A stretch of 46,257 nt of DNA from PZPK01 sp963974595 (GCA_963974595.1 CAXBDA010000022.1:1-46257), one strand, 5' to 3'; numbered from the stretch's first letter, positions 8,479 to 18,214 are shown. Numbers and translations: made by a program. The notes: generated by a model from the sequence alone, not told the origin.

Positions 8479-9620
8479 GTCGTGACTTTCTGCGTCAAAT
8501 GCCTAACGCGGATGAACATCTTTCAAGAAGTTCAAGCTTTTTTTTCCGCTTGCATGTTGATCCAATTTTATTGGGCTTGCTGCTTGTTTTGTGCGCCTTT
8601 GGTTTAATCATACTTTATAGCGCGAGCGGTCAGAGTATAGAGCATGTTGAAAAGCAGATAGTCAGGTTGAGTATTGCTTTCTTGGTGATGTTTGTTTTCG
8701 CTCAACTCGACCCTATCGTGTATAAAAGATGGTCCCCATGGCTGTTTGCTTTAGGTTTGGTGGCCTTAGTATGTGTATTGTTTTTTGGGGTCGGTGCAAA
8801 AGGTGCTCAGAGATGGCTTCAAATTCCCGGCCTTCCTAGGTTTCAGCCTTCAGAGTTTATGAAATTAATCGTGCCTATGATGGTTGCATGGTACTTATCA
8901 AGCCGCTATTTACCTCCTGGCTTTAAAGTTGTTTGCATCACCCTTTTTATTATTTTTATCCCTGTTGCTTTGGTCATCAAACAACCGGATTTAGGCACCT
9001 CATTACTCATAGCAAGCTCGGGTATTTTTGTTCTGATGTTAGCGGGTTTAAGCTGGCGGCTTATTGCAGGTTTTGCTGGCGCAATTGCAGCGCTTGCACC
9101 GGTGTTATGGCTATTTATGATGCATGATTATCAGAGACAAAGAGTGTTAACCTTTCTGAATCCTGAAAGTGACCCATTAGGATCTGGCTGGAATATTATT
9201 CAATCCAAAACAGCGATAGGCTCAGGTGGTTTTTGGGGGAAAGACTGGCTTAACGGCACGCAATCCCAGTTGGATTTTTTACCTGAAAGTCATACCGATT
9301 TCATTATTGCAGTGTGTGCTGAAGAATTTGGTTTCGTGGGGGTTTTAGGGCTGTTAAGTGTCTATTTGTTAATTGTTTTTAGAGGGCTTTTTATTGCTGT
9401 TAAGGCTCAGGATTCATATAGTCGGCTTTTAGCAGGTAGTTTGGTGTTAACTTTTTTTATCTATATATTTGTGAATATTGGTATGGTGAGTGGCATTCTT
9501 CCTGTTGTTGGTGTGCCTTTGCCTTTAGTTAGTTATGGTGGTACGTCTGCGGTAACTTTAATGGCAGCTTTTGGTGTGCTAATGTCAGTTCATACGCACC
9601 GAAAAATGTTAACACGATAG
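8475..9620 (+). CDS. rodA: SEDS-family peptidoglycan glycosyltransferase RodA
   Basis: Polymerises glycan strands from lipid II in the plasma membrane as the partner of PBP2. The 381 residues hold about ten hydrophobic segments. SEDS hallmarks are present: the GWNIIQSKTAIGSGG stretch, FLPESHTDFIIAVCAEEFG, which carries the conserved acidic residue of the active cavity, and the C-terminal PLPLVSYGGTSA. The N-terminus has a short basic cytoplasmic tail before the first helix near residue 31. It overlaps mrdA by four bases and precedes mltB by 36 bases. Confidence 0.96.
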   Translation: MSRDFLRQMPNADEHLSRSSSFFFRLHVDPILLGLLLVLCAFGLIILYSASGQSIEHVEKQIVRLSIAFLVMFVFAQLDPIVYKRWSPWLFALGLVALVCVLFFGVGAKGAQRWLQIPGLPRFQPSEFMKLIVPMMVAWYLSSRYLPPGFKVVCITLFIIFIPVALVIKQPDLGTSLLIASSGIFVLMLAGLSWRLIAGFAGAIAALAPVLWLFMMHDYQRQRVLTFLNPESDPLGSGWNIIQSKTAIGSGGFWGKDWLNGTQSQLDFLPESHTDFIIAVCAEEFGFVGVLGLLSVYLLIVFRGLFIAVKAQDSYSRLLAGSLVLTFFIYIFVNIGMVSGILPVVGVPLPLVSYGGTSAVTLMAAFGVLMSVHTHRKMLTR

Positions 9621-9656
9621 TTTTTAAAAATAATTATTCTCAGGGGTTCAAAGTCT

Positions 9657-10646
9657 ATGCTTCAACGTGCAATTCAATGCTTTATGTCTTGCTTAGTCTG
9701 TCTGGTTGTTTCTTTACCGGCACTGGCGGATTATTCTAAACATGAAAAAGCAATCGCTCTTATGGATGAACTTGTAAAAGAACATAATTTTGAACGTTCT
9801 TTTTTGCTTTCTGTATTTAAAACAGCAGAGCAAAAAGAAAGTATTCTTGAAGCGATAGCTAGACCAGCAGAAAAACGACTTGAGTGGTTTGAATATAGAA
9901 AAATATTTATTACCAAAGACAGAATAGAAAAAGGCTTAGCCTTTATTAAAACGCATTTATCTACCTTAGAAAAAGCTGAAAAAGAATTTGGGGTGCCAAA
10001 AGAAATTATTGCCTCGATTATTGGCGTGGAAACCCGTTATGGTAAACACAAAGGCAATTATAGAGTCTTAGATGCGCTTGCCACCTTGGGGTTTGATTAT
10101 CCGCCGCGTGCTAAATTTTTTAGTTCAGAATTGAAACATGCTTTGTTGCTTGCGAAGGAGCAAGGCTTTGATATCCGAGAAATGAAAGGTTCTTATGCAG
10201 GCGCAATGGGCTACGGTCAATTTATTCCTAGTAGCTATCGGCACTATGCTATTGACTACGACGGTGATAGTGTGGCCGATATATTGAATAATGTGGATGA
10301 TGCAATAGGCAGCGTTGCTAATTATTTTCTTGAACACAAATGGAAAAAAGATCAAGCCATAGCGTTTTTGTTATCTGACAAAAACGTAAAAGAAGCGCTA
10401 GAACCTTTTTACTCGAAAAGTTTAAAACCTGTTTTTTTGTTAGCCGATATGCGTAAAGCCGGTCTTATTATTCCTGATAAACTAGCTGCTGACAGCTACG
10501 GTAAAATTCAAAACTATGTTTTGAAAGCTGGGGATCAAGATTGGCTAACGCTGCATAATTTTTATGTTATTACGCGTTATAACCATAGCAACTTATATGC
10601 AATGGCGGTTTATGAATTAGCAAAAGAGTTAGGGCTTAAATCGTGA
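9657..10646 (+). CDS. mltB: Membrane-bound or periplasmic lytic transglycosylase B
   Basis: Cleaves the MurNAc-GlcNAc bond of peptidoglycan to give 1,6-anhydro-muropeptides. Residues 1-24 form a signal peptide ending ALA-D, suggesting signal peptidase I cleavage. I see no lipobox cysteine at the right place, so it is probably soluble in the periplasm, unlike the E. coli lipoprotein. The catalytic glutamate is Glu125 in IIGVETRYG, followed by RVLDALATLGFDYP and the GYGQFIPSSYRHYA and DYDGDSVADI segments of family 3 transglycosylases. Its stop overlaps the proposed rlpA start. The position between rodA and rlpA is conserved. Confidence 0.94.
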   Translation: MLQRAIQCFMSCLVCLVVSLPALADYSKHEKAIALMDELVKEHNFERSFLLSVFKTAEQKESILEAIARPAEKRLEWFEYRKIFITKDRIEKGLAFIKTHLSTLEKAEKEFGVPKEIIASIIGVETRYGKHKGNYRVLDALATLGFDYPPRAKFFSSELKHALLLAKEQGFDIREMKGSYAGAMGYGQFIPSSYRHYAIDYDGDSVADILNNVDDAIGSVANYFLEHKWKKDQAIAFLLSDKNVKEALEPFYSKSLKPVFLLADMRKAGLIIPDKLAADSYGKIQNYVLKAGDQDWLTLHNFYVITRYNHSNLYAMAVYELAKELGLKS

Positions 10647-11497
10647 TTTTAGCGGGCAGTCAGGGAATGCAATGTAAAATTTTATGCTATTTCCTTATGT
10701 GTGTTTTTTTTATGATGGTTATAACTGGATGTGCAAATAAATCCAGATATGCTATTGAGCATGATCTTGGGCCAAGTGGAGACTTTGATGCCAGTGGTGT
10801 ACCTGATGCCCAACCGGTATGGGAGCCCTTATCAAGACAAGGTAATAAATCTAGCTATGTTGTCAGGGGGGTGAAATATAAGCTTGCCAATATTGAAAAA
10901 GGCTTTCAGGAAGAAGGTATTGCCTCTTGGTATGGACTAAAGTTCCATGGAGAGCTAACTTCAAATGGTGAAATTTATAATATGTACTCCATGAGTGCTG
11001 CACATAAGCGCTTACCTATACCAAGCTATGTAAAAGTCACAAATCTTGAAAATAATAAGCAAGTTGTGGTTCGAGTGAATGATAGAGGTCCTTTTCATAA
11101 AGGGCGCATTATTGATTTATCTTATGCCGCTGCAACAAAACTCGATTATGCAGATAAAGGTACTGCGCGAGTTAAAATTGAATTAATTAATGCCCAGCAT
11201 CCCCAAAGCGGGAAGGTGCCTCCTTATAATACTGACAAAATAGCTTACTTTGTCCAAGTGGCGGCTTTTTCATCAAAGCAGTCAGCAGAAAGACTAAAGA
11301 ATCAACTAATTACTATTAATGACGCGTTCGATGTTTATGTTGCTGCAGATGAATCTGGTTTCAATCCAATCCACAGAGTGCGGTTGGGGCCTTTTGAGAA
11401 TGAAACGGAGGCAGAAAGTTTACGTAGAGAACTAAAAGATAAGGGTTTTCATAATGCTATTTTGATACAAAGGGCTTTGTCTGCGAAGAATATTTAA
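10643..11497 (+). CDS. rlpA: RlpA-like septal lytic transglycosylase lipoprotein
   Basis: An outer-membrane lipoprotein with a double-psi beta-barrel domain (GIASWYGLKFHGELTSNGEIY, later VRVNDRGPFHKGRIIDLSYAAA) that cleaves denuded glycan strands, and a C-terminal SPOR domain (YFVQVAAFSSKQSAERLKNQ to the end) that targets the division site. The lipobox is ITGC in the N-terminal hydrophobic segment. The start is uncertain: GTG 10643 overlaps the mltB stop and has AGGG upstream, while ATG 10667 gives a shorter and more usual signal peptide (MQCKILCYF) with AGGGA just before it. Family and domain order are clear. Confidence 0.92.
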   Translation: MILAGSQGMQCKILCYFLMCVFFMMVITGCANKSRYAIEHDLGPSGDFDASGVPDAQPVWEPLSRQGNKSSYVVRGVKYKLANIEKGFQEEGIASWYGLKFHGELTSNGEIYNMYSMSAAHKRLPIPSYVKVTNLENNKQVVVRVNDRGPFHKGRIIDLSYAAATKLDYADKGTARVKIELINAQHPQSGKVPPYNTDKIAYFVQVAAFSSKQSAERLKNQLITINDAFDVYVAADESGFNPIHRVRLGPFENETEAESLRRELKDKGFHNAILIQRALSAKNI

Positions 11498-11609
11498 AAT
11501 TACTTCATTGTCATTTGAAAGCGCTTTGCTGTTGATGAATAGATAAACAATATCAGGTAAACTTTCGGCCATCATTTCTTCCTCGTTTAATTCAGTATTG
11601 GACCTATAG

Positions 11610-12782
11610 ATGTTTTTAAAAATGAATAAATATCGCTTATTGTTGAGTAGTTTGAGTCTTCTCTCATTATTTATAGCCTCTTTTGTCATTGCTTCGCCTG
11701 CACTGATTCCTTCTGCGCCTCAAGTGTCAGCTAGTTCTTATATATTAATGGACGCTAATAGTGGCAGTATTTTGATTGATGAAGACAGCCACAAACGCTT
11801 GCCTCCGGCAAGTTTAACTAAAATGATGACCGCTTATATTGTTGAGCATGAAGTCGCCGAAGGTCGAATCAACTTATACGATGAAGTTCCGATCAGTGTT
11901 AAAGCGTGGAAGACTGGCGGCTCAAAAATGTTTATCAAAGAAGGTACTAAAGTTGTCTTGGAAGATCTTCTGAAAGGTGTGATTATTCAGTCAGGTAATG
12001 ATGCAAGTATCGCCTTAGCTGAGTATGTTGCAGGGAGCGAAATGGCATTTGCAGATATCATGAACCAGCAAGCAGCATTGATGGGCATGAAAAACACCCA
12101 TTTTGAAAATGCAACAGGTTTACCATCAGAAAATCATTATTCGACAGCTTATGATTTAGCTTTATTGGCGCAAGCTATTATAAATCACTATCCTGAACAG
12201 TATGCTCTTTATGCAGAAAAATACTTTACTTACAACAATATACGCCAGCCAAATAGAAACAGGCTTCTTTGGCGAGATAAAGCTGTTGACGGTTTGAAAA
12301 CTGGCCATACAGAAGAAGCGGGTTATTGTCTTGTCGCTTCAGCTGTAAGAGATGATATGAGGCTTATCAGTGTTGTCATGGGTACGAAAAGTGAGAATGC
12401 GCGAGCACAAGAGAGCCAAAAGCTTCTGAATTATGGTTTTAGGTATTTTGAAACTCATACGTTATATCAGGCTGGTGAATCTCTTATAGACTCGCCTGTT
12501 TGGCTCGGGCTTACTGACAAAGTACAACTTGGCTTAGCAAAAGGTGTCGTGATAACGATACCTCGTGGACAAAAGAATAATCTTAAAGCTGAACTTTTAG
12601 TCGATCCCATTGTAAAAGCACCACTTAATGTTGGTCAGAAGTTAGGCCAATTAGAAGTAAGTTTAAAAGGTGACGTGCTTGTTTCAGAGTCTCTTGTCGC
12701 ACTTGAACCTGTTCCAGAGGCGGGCTTTTTTAAGCGTTTATGGGATACGGTTAAGTTATTCTTTATCGGTTTATTTTCTTAA
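11610..12782 (+). CDS. dacA: D-alanyl-D-alanine carboxypeptidase (PBP5/6 family)
   Basis: Trims the terminal D-Ala from peptidoglycan pentapeptides in the periplasm. An N-terminal signal peptide (about residues 1-29) precedes the penicillin-binding domain, with SLTK (nucleophile Ser68, Lys71), SGN at 128-130 and KTG at 230-232. A C-terminal beta domain ends in an amphipathic helix, GFFKRLWDTVKLFFIGLF, the classical membrane anchor of PBP5. ATG 11610 is used; an in-frame ATG 12 bases later is also possible. The 112-base gap before it is the longest break in this run and may hold a promoter, though I see no clear boxes. ybeD follows after eight bases. Confidence 0.95.
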   Translation: MFLKMNKYRLLLSSLSLLSLFIASFVIASPALIPSAPQVSASSYILMDANSGSILIDEDSHKRLPPASLTKMMTAYIVEHEVAEGRINLYDEVPISVKAWKTGGSKMFIKEGTKVVLEDLLKGVIIQSGNDASIALAEYVAGSEMAFADIMNQQAALMGMKNTHFENATGLPSENHYSTAYDLALLAQAIINHYPEQYALYAEKYFTYNNIRQPNRNRLLWRDKAVDGLKTGHTEEAGYCLVASAVRDDMRLISVVMGTKSENARAQESQKLLNYGFRYFETHTLYQAGESLIDSPVWLGLTDKVQLGLAKGVVITIPRGQKNNLKAELLVDPIVKAPLNVGQKLGQLEVSLKGDVLVSESLVALEPVPEAGFFKRLWDTVKLFFIGLFS

Positions 12783-12790
12783 GGTGTGAA

Positions 12791-13057
12791 ATGGAAGAGA
12801 ATGCCCCCAAAATTGAGTTTCCTTGCGACTATCCAATCAAGGCAATTGGCTCAAATAATATTGATTTGAAAAAGGTAGTACTAGATATCGTTCGTATTCA
12901 TGCACCTGATATAGACCCCTCAAAAGTAGTGTTAAACCCGAGTAGAAACGGTACGTTTGTATCTGTTCGCTTTTCTATTTTTGCGAGTGGAGAAGGTCAA
13001 CTTAAAGCCATACATGAAGATTTAATTGCTTCAGATTATATTAAAATGGTTCTTTAG
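12791..13057 (+). CDS. ybeD: YbeD/DUF493 family protein
   Basis: An 88-residue protein of the DUF493 (YbeD) family, which has an ACT-like fold and unknown biochemical role; the constant position between dacA and lipB has led to proposals of a link with lipoate metabolism. Recognised by IEFPCDYPIKAIG at the N-terminus, the central NGTFVSVRFSIFASGEGQL and the final LIASDYIKMVL, where E. coli YbeD has a similar 'L..HP.VKMVL' ending. GGTG lies upstream of the ATG. Size and neighbours fit exactly. Confidence 0.92.
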   Translation: MEENAPKIEFPCDYPIKAIGSNNIDLKKVVLDIVRIHAPDIDPSKVVLNPSRNGTFVSVRFSIFASGEGQLKAIHEDLIASDYIKMVL

Positions 13058-13084
13058 ACTTGCTTTTTATTCTCGGAGATTAAA

Positions 13085-13765
13085 GTGACAGAACACTTAG
13101 CTAAGTTTCCCGCTACTGGCCAGCATTTGCATGTGAAAATGTTTCATGGTTTACAACCGTATGAGCATGCTTGGCGCACTATGCAAAGTTTCACTGACCA
13201 GAGAGATGAGCAGTCCGAAGATGAGCTTTGGGTTTTGCAGCACAAACCTGTATTTACTCAAGGCCAGGCAGGTAAGGCTGAACATATTTTAGCGCCAGGC
13301 GATATTCCTGTTATTAATGTAGATCGTGGTGGCCAGGTGACCTATCACGGCCCTGGCCAGCTTGTGATTTATTTAATGATAGATATTAATCGTCTAAATA
13401 TTGGTCCCAGGCAATTGGTCAGCTTTATCGAGGATGCATTAATACGTATGTTGGCGAAATATGATGTATCTGCCGCGACGAGAACGGATGCGCCAGGTGT
13501 TTATGTGGGTGAGGCTAAAATTGCTTCTTTGGGCCTAAGAATTCGTAAAGGCAAATCATTTCATGGCTTAAGCCTGAACATTGATATGGATCTTGAGCCC
13601 TTTGGCCGCATTAACCCTTGCGGGCATAAAGATTTAAAGATGATTCAACTTAAAGATTTTGAACCTGAAGTGGCTTTAGAGCGAGTTGCGGGTTGTTTGG
13701 TGAATGAAATTCAATCTGTGTTTGGTTATGACGACATCGTTATGACTTATGAAGAAACTTTGTGA
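13085..13765 (+). CDS. lipB: Octanoyl-[acyl-carrier-protein] transferase
   Basis: Moves octanoyl groups from ACP to the lipoyl domains of 2-oxoacid dehydrogenases and GcvH, the first step of lipoate synthesis. The conserved RGGQVTYHGPGQLVIY block lies at about 81-96. The catalytic pair is Lys145 (GEAKIASLGLR) and Cys179 (INPCGHKD). The start is GTG 13085, with GGAG about seven bases ahead; no ATG fits as well. The gene precedes lipA by 12 bases, consistent with a shared transcript. Confidence 0.96.
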   Translation: MTEHLAKFPATGQHLHVKMFHGLQPYEHAWRTMQSFTDQRDEQSEDELWVLQHKPVFTQGQAGKAEHILAPGDIPVINVDRGGQVTYHGPGQLVIYLMIDINRLNIGPRQLVSFIEDALIRMLAKYDVSAATRTDAPGVYVGEAKIASLGLRIRKGKSFHGLSLNIDMDLEPFGRINPCGHKDLKMIQLKDFEPEVALERVAGCLVNEIQSVFGYDDIVMTYEETL

Positions 13766-13777
13766 GATTTTATATTA

Positions 13778-14788
13778 ATGAATAGCGATGAGACAGGCTT
13801 TCAAGCTCAAGATGCAAGCGAATCTAAAGCAAAAATACACAAGGTTGTGCAAGGAGAAAAACTTCGAGGTGCTGAAAAAGTTGCACGTATTCCTGTCAAG
13901 GTTATTCCTACTGAGAAAATGCTTAGAAAACCTGACTGGATACGGGTGAGGGTGCCTGCCACACCAAAAATTGATGAAATTAAAAAGAAGTTAAGAAAAC
14001 ATAAATTGCATAGCGTTTGTGAAGAAGCCTCTTGTCCAAACTTAGGGGAATGTTTTGGTGGTGGTACCGCTACATTCATGATTATGGGAGATATATGTAC
14101 CCGTAGATGCCCTTTTTGCGATGTTGCTCATGGTAGACCAAACCCGCTTGAAACAAATGAGCCACAAGAATTAGCAGTAGCCATTGCCGATATGGGTTTG
14201 AATTATGTCGTTATAACCTCGGTTGATCGTGATGATTTAAGAGATGGAGGCGCTCAGCATTTTGCCAACTGTATCTCTGAGATTCGAAGTCGATGTAACG
14301 ATATTCAAATAGAAGTACTTGTACCCGATTTTAGAGGTCGGAAGGATGTAGCGGTTGATATTCTTAAAGATACTCCCCCTGATGTATTTAATCATAATCT
14401 AGAGACGGTACCTTCTTTATATAAAAAAGTTCGCCCTGGTTCTGATTATGACTATTCTTTGGCACTCTTAAAGTCCTATAAATCTGCTTCACCAGATGTA
14501 TTGACAAAATCTGGCCTAATGTTGGGTATAGGCGAGACACTTGATGAAGTTGAACAAGTTATGCGCGACCTTAGAGCGCATGATGTTGATATGCTCACAT
14601 TAGGGCAATATCTCCAGCCGAGTAAGAATCATCTTGCCTTGGAGCGCTTTGTTACGCCTGAAGAGTTTGGTCAATTAGCCGTGACAGCTAAATCACTGGG
14701 TTTTAAGCATGTGGCAAGCGGACCGTTAGTTAGATCTTCGTATCATGCTGATAAGCAAGCAAAAGGTGAGGCATTGCCTCGGATTTAA
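13778..14788 (+). CDS. lipA: Lipoyl synthase (radical SAM)
   Basis: Inserts two sulfur atoms into protein-bound octanoyl groups. Both iron-sulfur cluster motifs are complete: the auxiliary CEEASCPNLGEC (Cys81, 86, 92) and the radical-SAM CTRRCPFC (Cys107, 111, 114). Later segments VITSVDRDDLRDGGAQHF, HNLETVPSLYKKVRPGSDY and LMLGIGETLDEV are typical. The C-terminus (VASGPLVRSSYHADKQA) retains the conserved RSSYHA serine, which ligates the auxiliary cluster in characterised LipA. The N-terminal 50 residues are poorly conserved and basic. LipB and LipA form a pathway pair. Confidence 0.97.
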   Translation: MNSDETGFQAQDASESKAKIHKVVQGEKLRGAEKVARIPVKVIPTEKMLRKPDWIRVRVPATPKIDEIKKKLRKHKLHSVCEEASCPNLGECFGGGTATFMIMGDICTRRCPFCDVAHGRPNPLETNEPQELAVAIADMGLNYVVITSVDRDDLRDGGAQHFANCISEIRSRCNDIQIEVLVPDFRGRKDVAVDILKDTPPDVFNHNLETVPSLYKKVRPGSDYDYSLALLKSYKSASPDVLTKSGLMLGIGETLDEVEQVMRDLRAHDVDMLTLGQYLQPSKNHLALERFVTPEEFGQLAVTAKSLGFKHVASGPLVRSSYHADKQAKGEALPRI

Positions 14789-14822
14789 AGGCAATGTTCA
14801 TCAAATTAAATGTGCGGAAGTT

Positions 14823-16217
14823 ATGACTAAAAAAACGATTTCTACTTTAAAGACAGGCAGTTTTGAAAGGAGGTTAAGTTTAACAAGGGCGGGAATTGTG
14901 GCCGGTACTAAAATGGCCGGTCATTTAACGGGTACCTTGTTCTCGAGTAAAGAAAAAAAAGCTGAGAAACGAAAACAAGTGTTATCGGAACAAGCTCGTT
15001 TTTTAGTCGGTGAATTAAGCAAATTAAAAGGTAGTGTTGTTAAAATTGGTCAGGTAATGGCGCTTTATGGTGAGCATTTTTTGCCACCAGAAGTCACAGA
15101 AGCCTTACATACTCTTGAAGAAAATACCTTAGCTCTCGATTGGGAGATAATTCACGATGCGCTTTTGAGCGAGTTGGGTGAGAATCGACTATCTCTACTT
15201 GAGATTGAACATGCGCCACTCGGTACAGCATCCCTTGGACAAGTTCATAAAGCGACTATTGTGTCTACCGGTGAGCTTATCTGCCTTAAGGTTCAGTATC
15301 CAGGTGTTGCTGATGCTATTGATTCTGATTTAAATGCCGTAGCCCAGCTGCTAAAACTTGCCCGGTTAATCTCTTTTGGTCCTGACTTTGATGATTGGCT
15401 TGAAGAAGTCAGAGCAATGATGCACAGAGAGGTCAATTACACATTGGAGGCAGAAACAACAGCGCATTTTAATGACATGTTAGAAAATGATTCGCGCTTT
15501 ATTGTCCCTCGTGTTTATTTTGACTTTTCTACAAATACTGTTTTAGCTACTAGTTTCGAAATAGGCGAGAATGTATCCAGTGCAAAGGTAGCCAGGTTGC
15601 CTCAACACAGAAGAGACAGGCTTGCTAAGGCTGCACTTTCTCTCTTTTTAGAAGAATTATTTGAGTGGCATGAAATTCAAACCGATCCAAATTTTGGTAA
15701 TTACCGAATTCGTATTTCTGAACAAGGTGATGACAAAATTGTGTTATTGGATTTCGGGGCAGTACAGAAATACCCAGCGCATTTTATCGTTCCCGTCTGT
15801 CAAATGATTAAGTCCTCTTATGATGAGGATATTCAGGGCGTTATTGATGGTGGCATTGCTTTAAATTTCATGAAAGATGATTGGCCTCAATCTGTACTGA
15901 CTGAATTCGCGAATGTCTGCATTGCTGTTTTAGAGCCATTAGCGAAAAATAAACCTTTGGCTGGTCCAGAATCATTTAATACAGAGGGTGAATATTGTTG
16001 GAAAAAAAGTAACTTACCTACACGAATTGCGAGAAGGGCGGCCATGTCTGCGGTAAGTCGTTATTTTAAAGTTCCTCCTAAAGAATTTGTATTTTTGAAC
16101 AGGAAATTAGTGGGTGTCTATACTTTTATCTCCGTTCTAAATGGGCAGTTTAACGGAGAACTTATTCTTGAGCCTTATATCGACAGGTTTACAAAACAGA
16201 CTCAAGCAGGCGAATAA
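14823..16217 (+). CDS. ABC1/UbiB/AarF family atypical kinase-like protein
   Basis: A protein-kinase-like fold protein of the ABC1 (ADCK/UbiB) family. Visible are the KxGQ motif (VVKIGQVMAL), the nucleotide-binding loop GTASLGQVHKA with the Ala-rich replacement of the glycine-rich loop, LKVQYPGV with the invariant lysine, HREVNYTLEAE, DPNFGNY (catalytic-loop equivalent) and LDFGAVQKYP (DFG equivalent). There is no C-terminal transmembrane pair like that of UbiB, so it may be a soluble paralogue; the substrate is unknown, and a role in lipid or quinone biology is only a family-level guess. I placed the start at ATG 14823 (464 residues), preceded by GGAAG; a longer frame from 14745 would overlap lipA and adds residues the family lacks. 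Confidence 0.85.
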   Translation: MTKKTISTLKTGSFERRLSLTRAGIVAGTKMAGHLTGTLFSSKEKKAEKRKQVLSEQARFLVGELSKLKGSVVKIGQVMALYGEHFLPPEVTEALHTLEENTLALDWEIIHDALLSELGENRLSLLEIEHAPLGTASLGQVHKATIVSTGELICLKVQYPGVADAIDSDLNAVAQLLKLARLISFGPDFDDWLEEVRAMMHREVNYTLEAETTAHFNDMLENDSRFIVPRVYFDFSTNTVLATSFEIGENVSSAKVARLPQHRRDRLAKAALSLFLEELFEWHEIQTDPNFGNYRIRISEQGDDKIVLLDFGAVQKYPAHFIVPVCQMIKSSYDEDIQGVIDGGIALNFMKDDWPQSVLTEFANVCIAVLEPLAKNKPLAGPESFNTEGEYCWKKSNLPTRIARRAAMSAVSRYFKVPPKEFVFLNRKLVGVYTFISVLNGQFNGELILEPYIDRFTKQTQAGE

Positions 16218-16370
16218 AAATCAGTCATCGCAAAGACTATCCAAATCTATTAGAATGCCCAGCTTTTATATCAATATTATCTTTAGAGAGATTTTTCATT
16301 TCGGCCGTAAGTCGAGGTTAAATATTTATTTCTTTATTATCCAACAATACGTTTAGAGTAAGCAGAATCT

Positions 16371-18170
16371 GTGAGTAATCTTAATAATATTCGTAATTTT
16401 TCCATCATCGCACATATAGACCATGGTAAATCAACCTTAGCGGATCGCTTTATACAGGTTTGCGGTGGCTTGACTGCTCGAGAAATGTCAGAGCAAGTGC
16501 TTGATTCTATGGATATTGAACGTGAACGCGGCATTACCATTAAAGCGCAGAGTGTTACCTTGGATTACGCCGCGAAAAATGGTCAAACATATCAATTAAA
16601 CTTTATTGATACACCCGGGCATGTTGACTTCTCTTATGAAGTATCAAGGTCATTATCAGCTTGCGAAGGTGCGTTATTGGTTGTCGATGCGGGTCAAGGC
16701 GTTGAAGCTCAGTCTGTTGCGAATTGTTATATCTCTATTGAACAAGGCTTAGAAGTATTACCTGTGCTTAATAAAATGGACTTACCGCAGGCAGATCCTG
16801 AGCGAGTAAAAAAAGAAATTGAAGATATTATAGGTATCGATGCGACAGATGCCGTTCCTTGTAGCGCGAAAAGTGGGATGGGCATTGAAGATGTTCTAGA
16901 AGCGCTTGTAAAAGCTATACCTCCACCAGAAGGCGACATAGATGCGCCTCTTCAGTGCTTAATAATAGACTCTTGGTTTGATAATTACCTGGGCGTTGTT
17001 TCTTTAGTCAGGGTTAAACATGGCACCTTGCGTAAAGGCGATAAAATTTACATAAAATCTACCGGGAAAGCGCATCAGACAGATTCTGTTGGGGTATTTA
17101 CACCTAAACGTAAAGAAACCGGCATTTTAAAAGCAGGTGAAGTCGGTTTTATTGTTGCTGGTATTAAAGATATTCATGGCGCACCTGTTGGTGACACAAT
17201 AACGCATGCAAAAACACCAGAAGTTTCACAGCTACCCGGTTTCAAAAAAGTACAACCACAGGTTTACGCTGCACTCTTTCCTGTTAGCTCTGATGACTAC
17301 GAAAACTTTCGCGAGGCCTTAGAAAAGCTCACGCTTAACGATGCGTCTTTGCAATATGAACCTGAAACCTCTGACGCGCTTGGCTTTGGATTTCGTTGTG
17401 GTTTTTTGGGTATGCTACATATGGAGATCATTCAAGAACGACTCGAGCGAGAGTATGATCTTGATCTTTTAACGACAGCGCCGACGGTTATTTTTGAATT
17501 GGTGATGCGTAATGGTGACATCATTAAAGTCGATAACCCATCCCGCCTTCCTGATCCCGGTTCTGTTGAAGAAATGAGAGAACCTATTGTTCAGGCAAAT
17601 ATTCTTGTACCTCAAGACTATCTTGGTAATGTGATTAGTCTATGCGTAGAAAAACGTGGCGTACAAAAAGACATGCAGTTTTTGGGTGGGCAAGTATCCC
17701 TGACATACGACTTGCCGATGAATGAAGTCGTTTTAGACTTTTTTGATAGAATCAAATCAGTAAGTCGTGGTTTTGCTTCCTTAGACTATCATTTTGTGAG
17801 GTTCGAAGCGGCTAGCCTGGTGAAGCTGGATGTGTTGATAAACAGTGAAAAAGTAGATGCTTTGGCACTTATTATTCATAAAGATAATGCTGCCAGTAAA
17901 GGGCGTTTATTAACAGAAAAAATGAAAGAACTTATTCCAAGGCAGATGTTTGATGTAGCAATACAAGCGGCCATTGGTGGTCAAATTGTCGCACGTCAAA
18001 CTGTTAAAGCATTGCGTAAAAATGTAACAGCAAAATGTTATGGCGGGGATGTAAGTCGTAAGAAAAAGTTACTTCAAAAGCAAAAAGAAGGTAAGAAGAG
18101 AATGAAACAGGTGGGAAGTGTAGAAATACCCCAGGAAGCATTCATGGCTGTTCTAAAAATCGATAGCTAA
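16371..18170 (+). CDS. lepA: Elongation factor 4 (back-translocating GTPase)
   Basis: A 599-residue translational GTPase acting on ribosomes under stress and during 30S biogenesis. G1 is AHIDHGKS (residues 14-21), the switch II region is DTPGHVDFSYEV, and NKMDLP is the G4 motif. The C-terminal EF4-specific domain is complete, ending in GDVSRKKKLLQKQKEGKKRM and VEIPQEAFMAVL. The start is GTG 16371. A 153-base gap precedes it, where a promoter is likely but no clear boxes are visible. The lepA-lepB order is conserved in bacteria. Confidence 0.97.
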   Translation: MSNLNNIRNFSIIAHIDHGKSTLADRFIQVCGGLTAREMSEQVLDSMDIERERGITIKAQSVTLDYAAKNGQTYQLNFIDTPGHVDFSYEVSRSLSACEGALLVVDAGQGVEAQSVANCYISIEQGLEVLPVLNKMDLPQADPERVKKEIEDIIGIDATDAVPCSAKSGMGIEDVLEALVKAIPPPEGDIDAPLQCLIIDSWFDNYLGVVSLVRVKHGTLRKGDKIYIKSTGKAHQTDSVGVFTPKRKETGILKAGEVGFIVAGIKDIHGAPVGDTITHAKTPEVSQLPGFKKVQPQVYAALFPVSSDDYENFREALEKLTLNDASLQYEPETSDALGFGFRCGFLGMLHMEIIQERLEREYDLDLLTTAPTVIFELVMRNGDIIKVDNPSRLPDPGSVEEMREPIVQANILVPQDYLGNVISLCVEKRGVQKDMQFLGGQVSLTYDLPMNEVVLDFFDRIKSVSRGFASLDYHFVRFEAASLVKLDVLINSEKVDALALIIHKDNAASKGRLLTEKMKELIPRQMFDVAIQAAIGGQIVARQTVKALRKNVTAKCYGGDVSRKKKLLQKQKEGKKRMKQVGSVEIPQEAFMAVLKIDS

Positions 18171-18214
18171 AGTTAGTCATACAATGACCCTAATAATTTT
18201 GATAAGAGGCATCC

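Noticed and set aside
14745..14822. Upstream extension of the ABC1-family gene
   Set aside because: Would overlap lipA by 44 bases and adds 26 residues not seen in the family; ATG 14823 is better.
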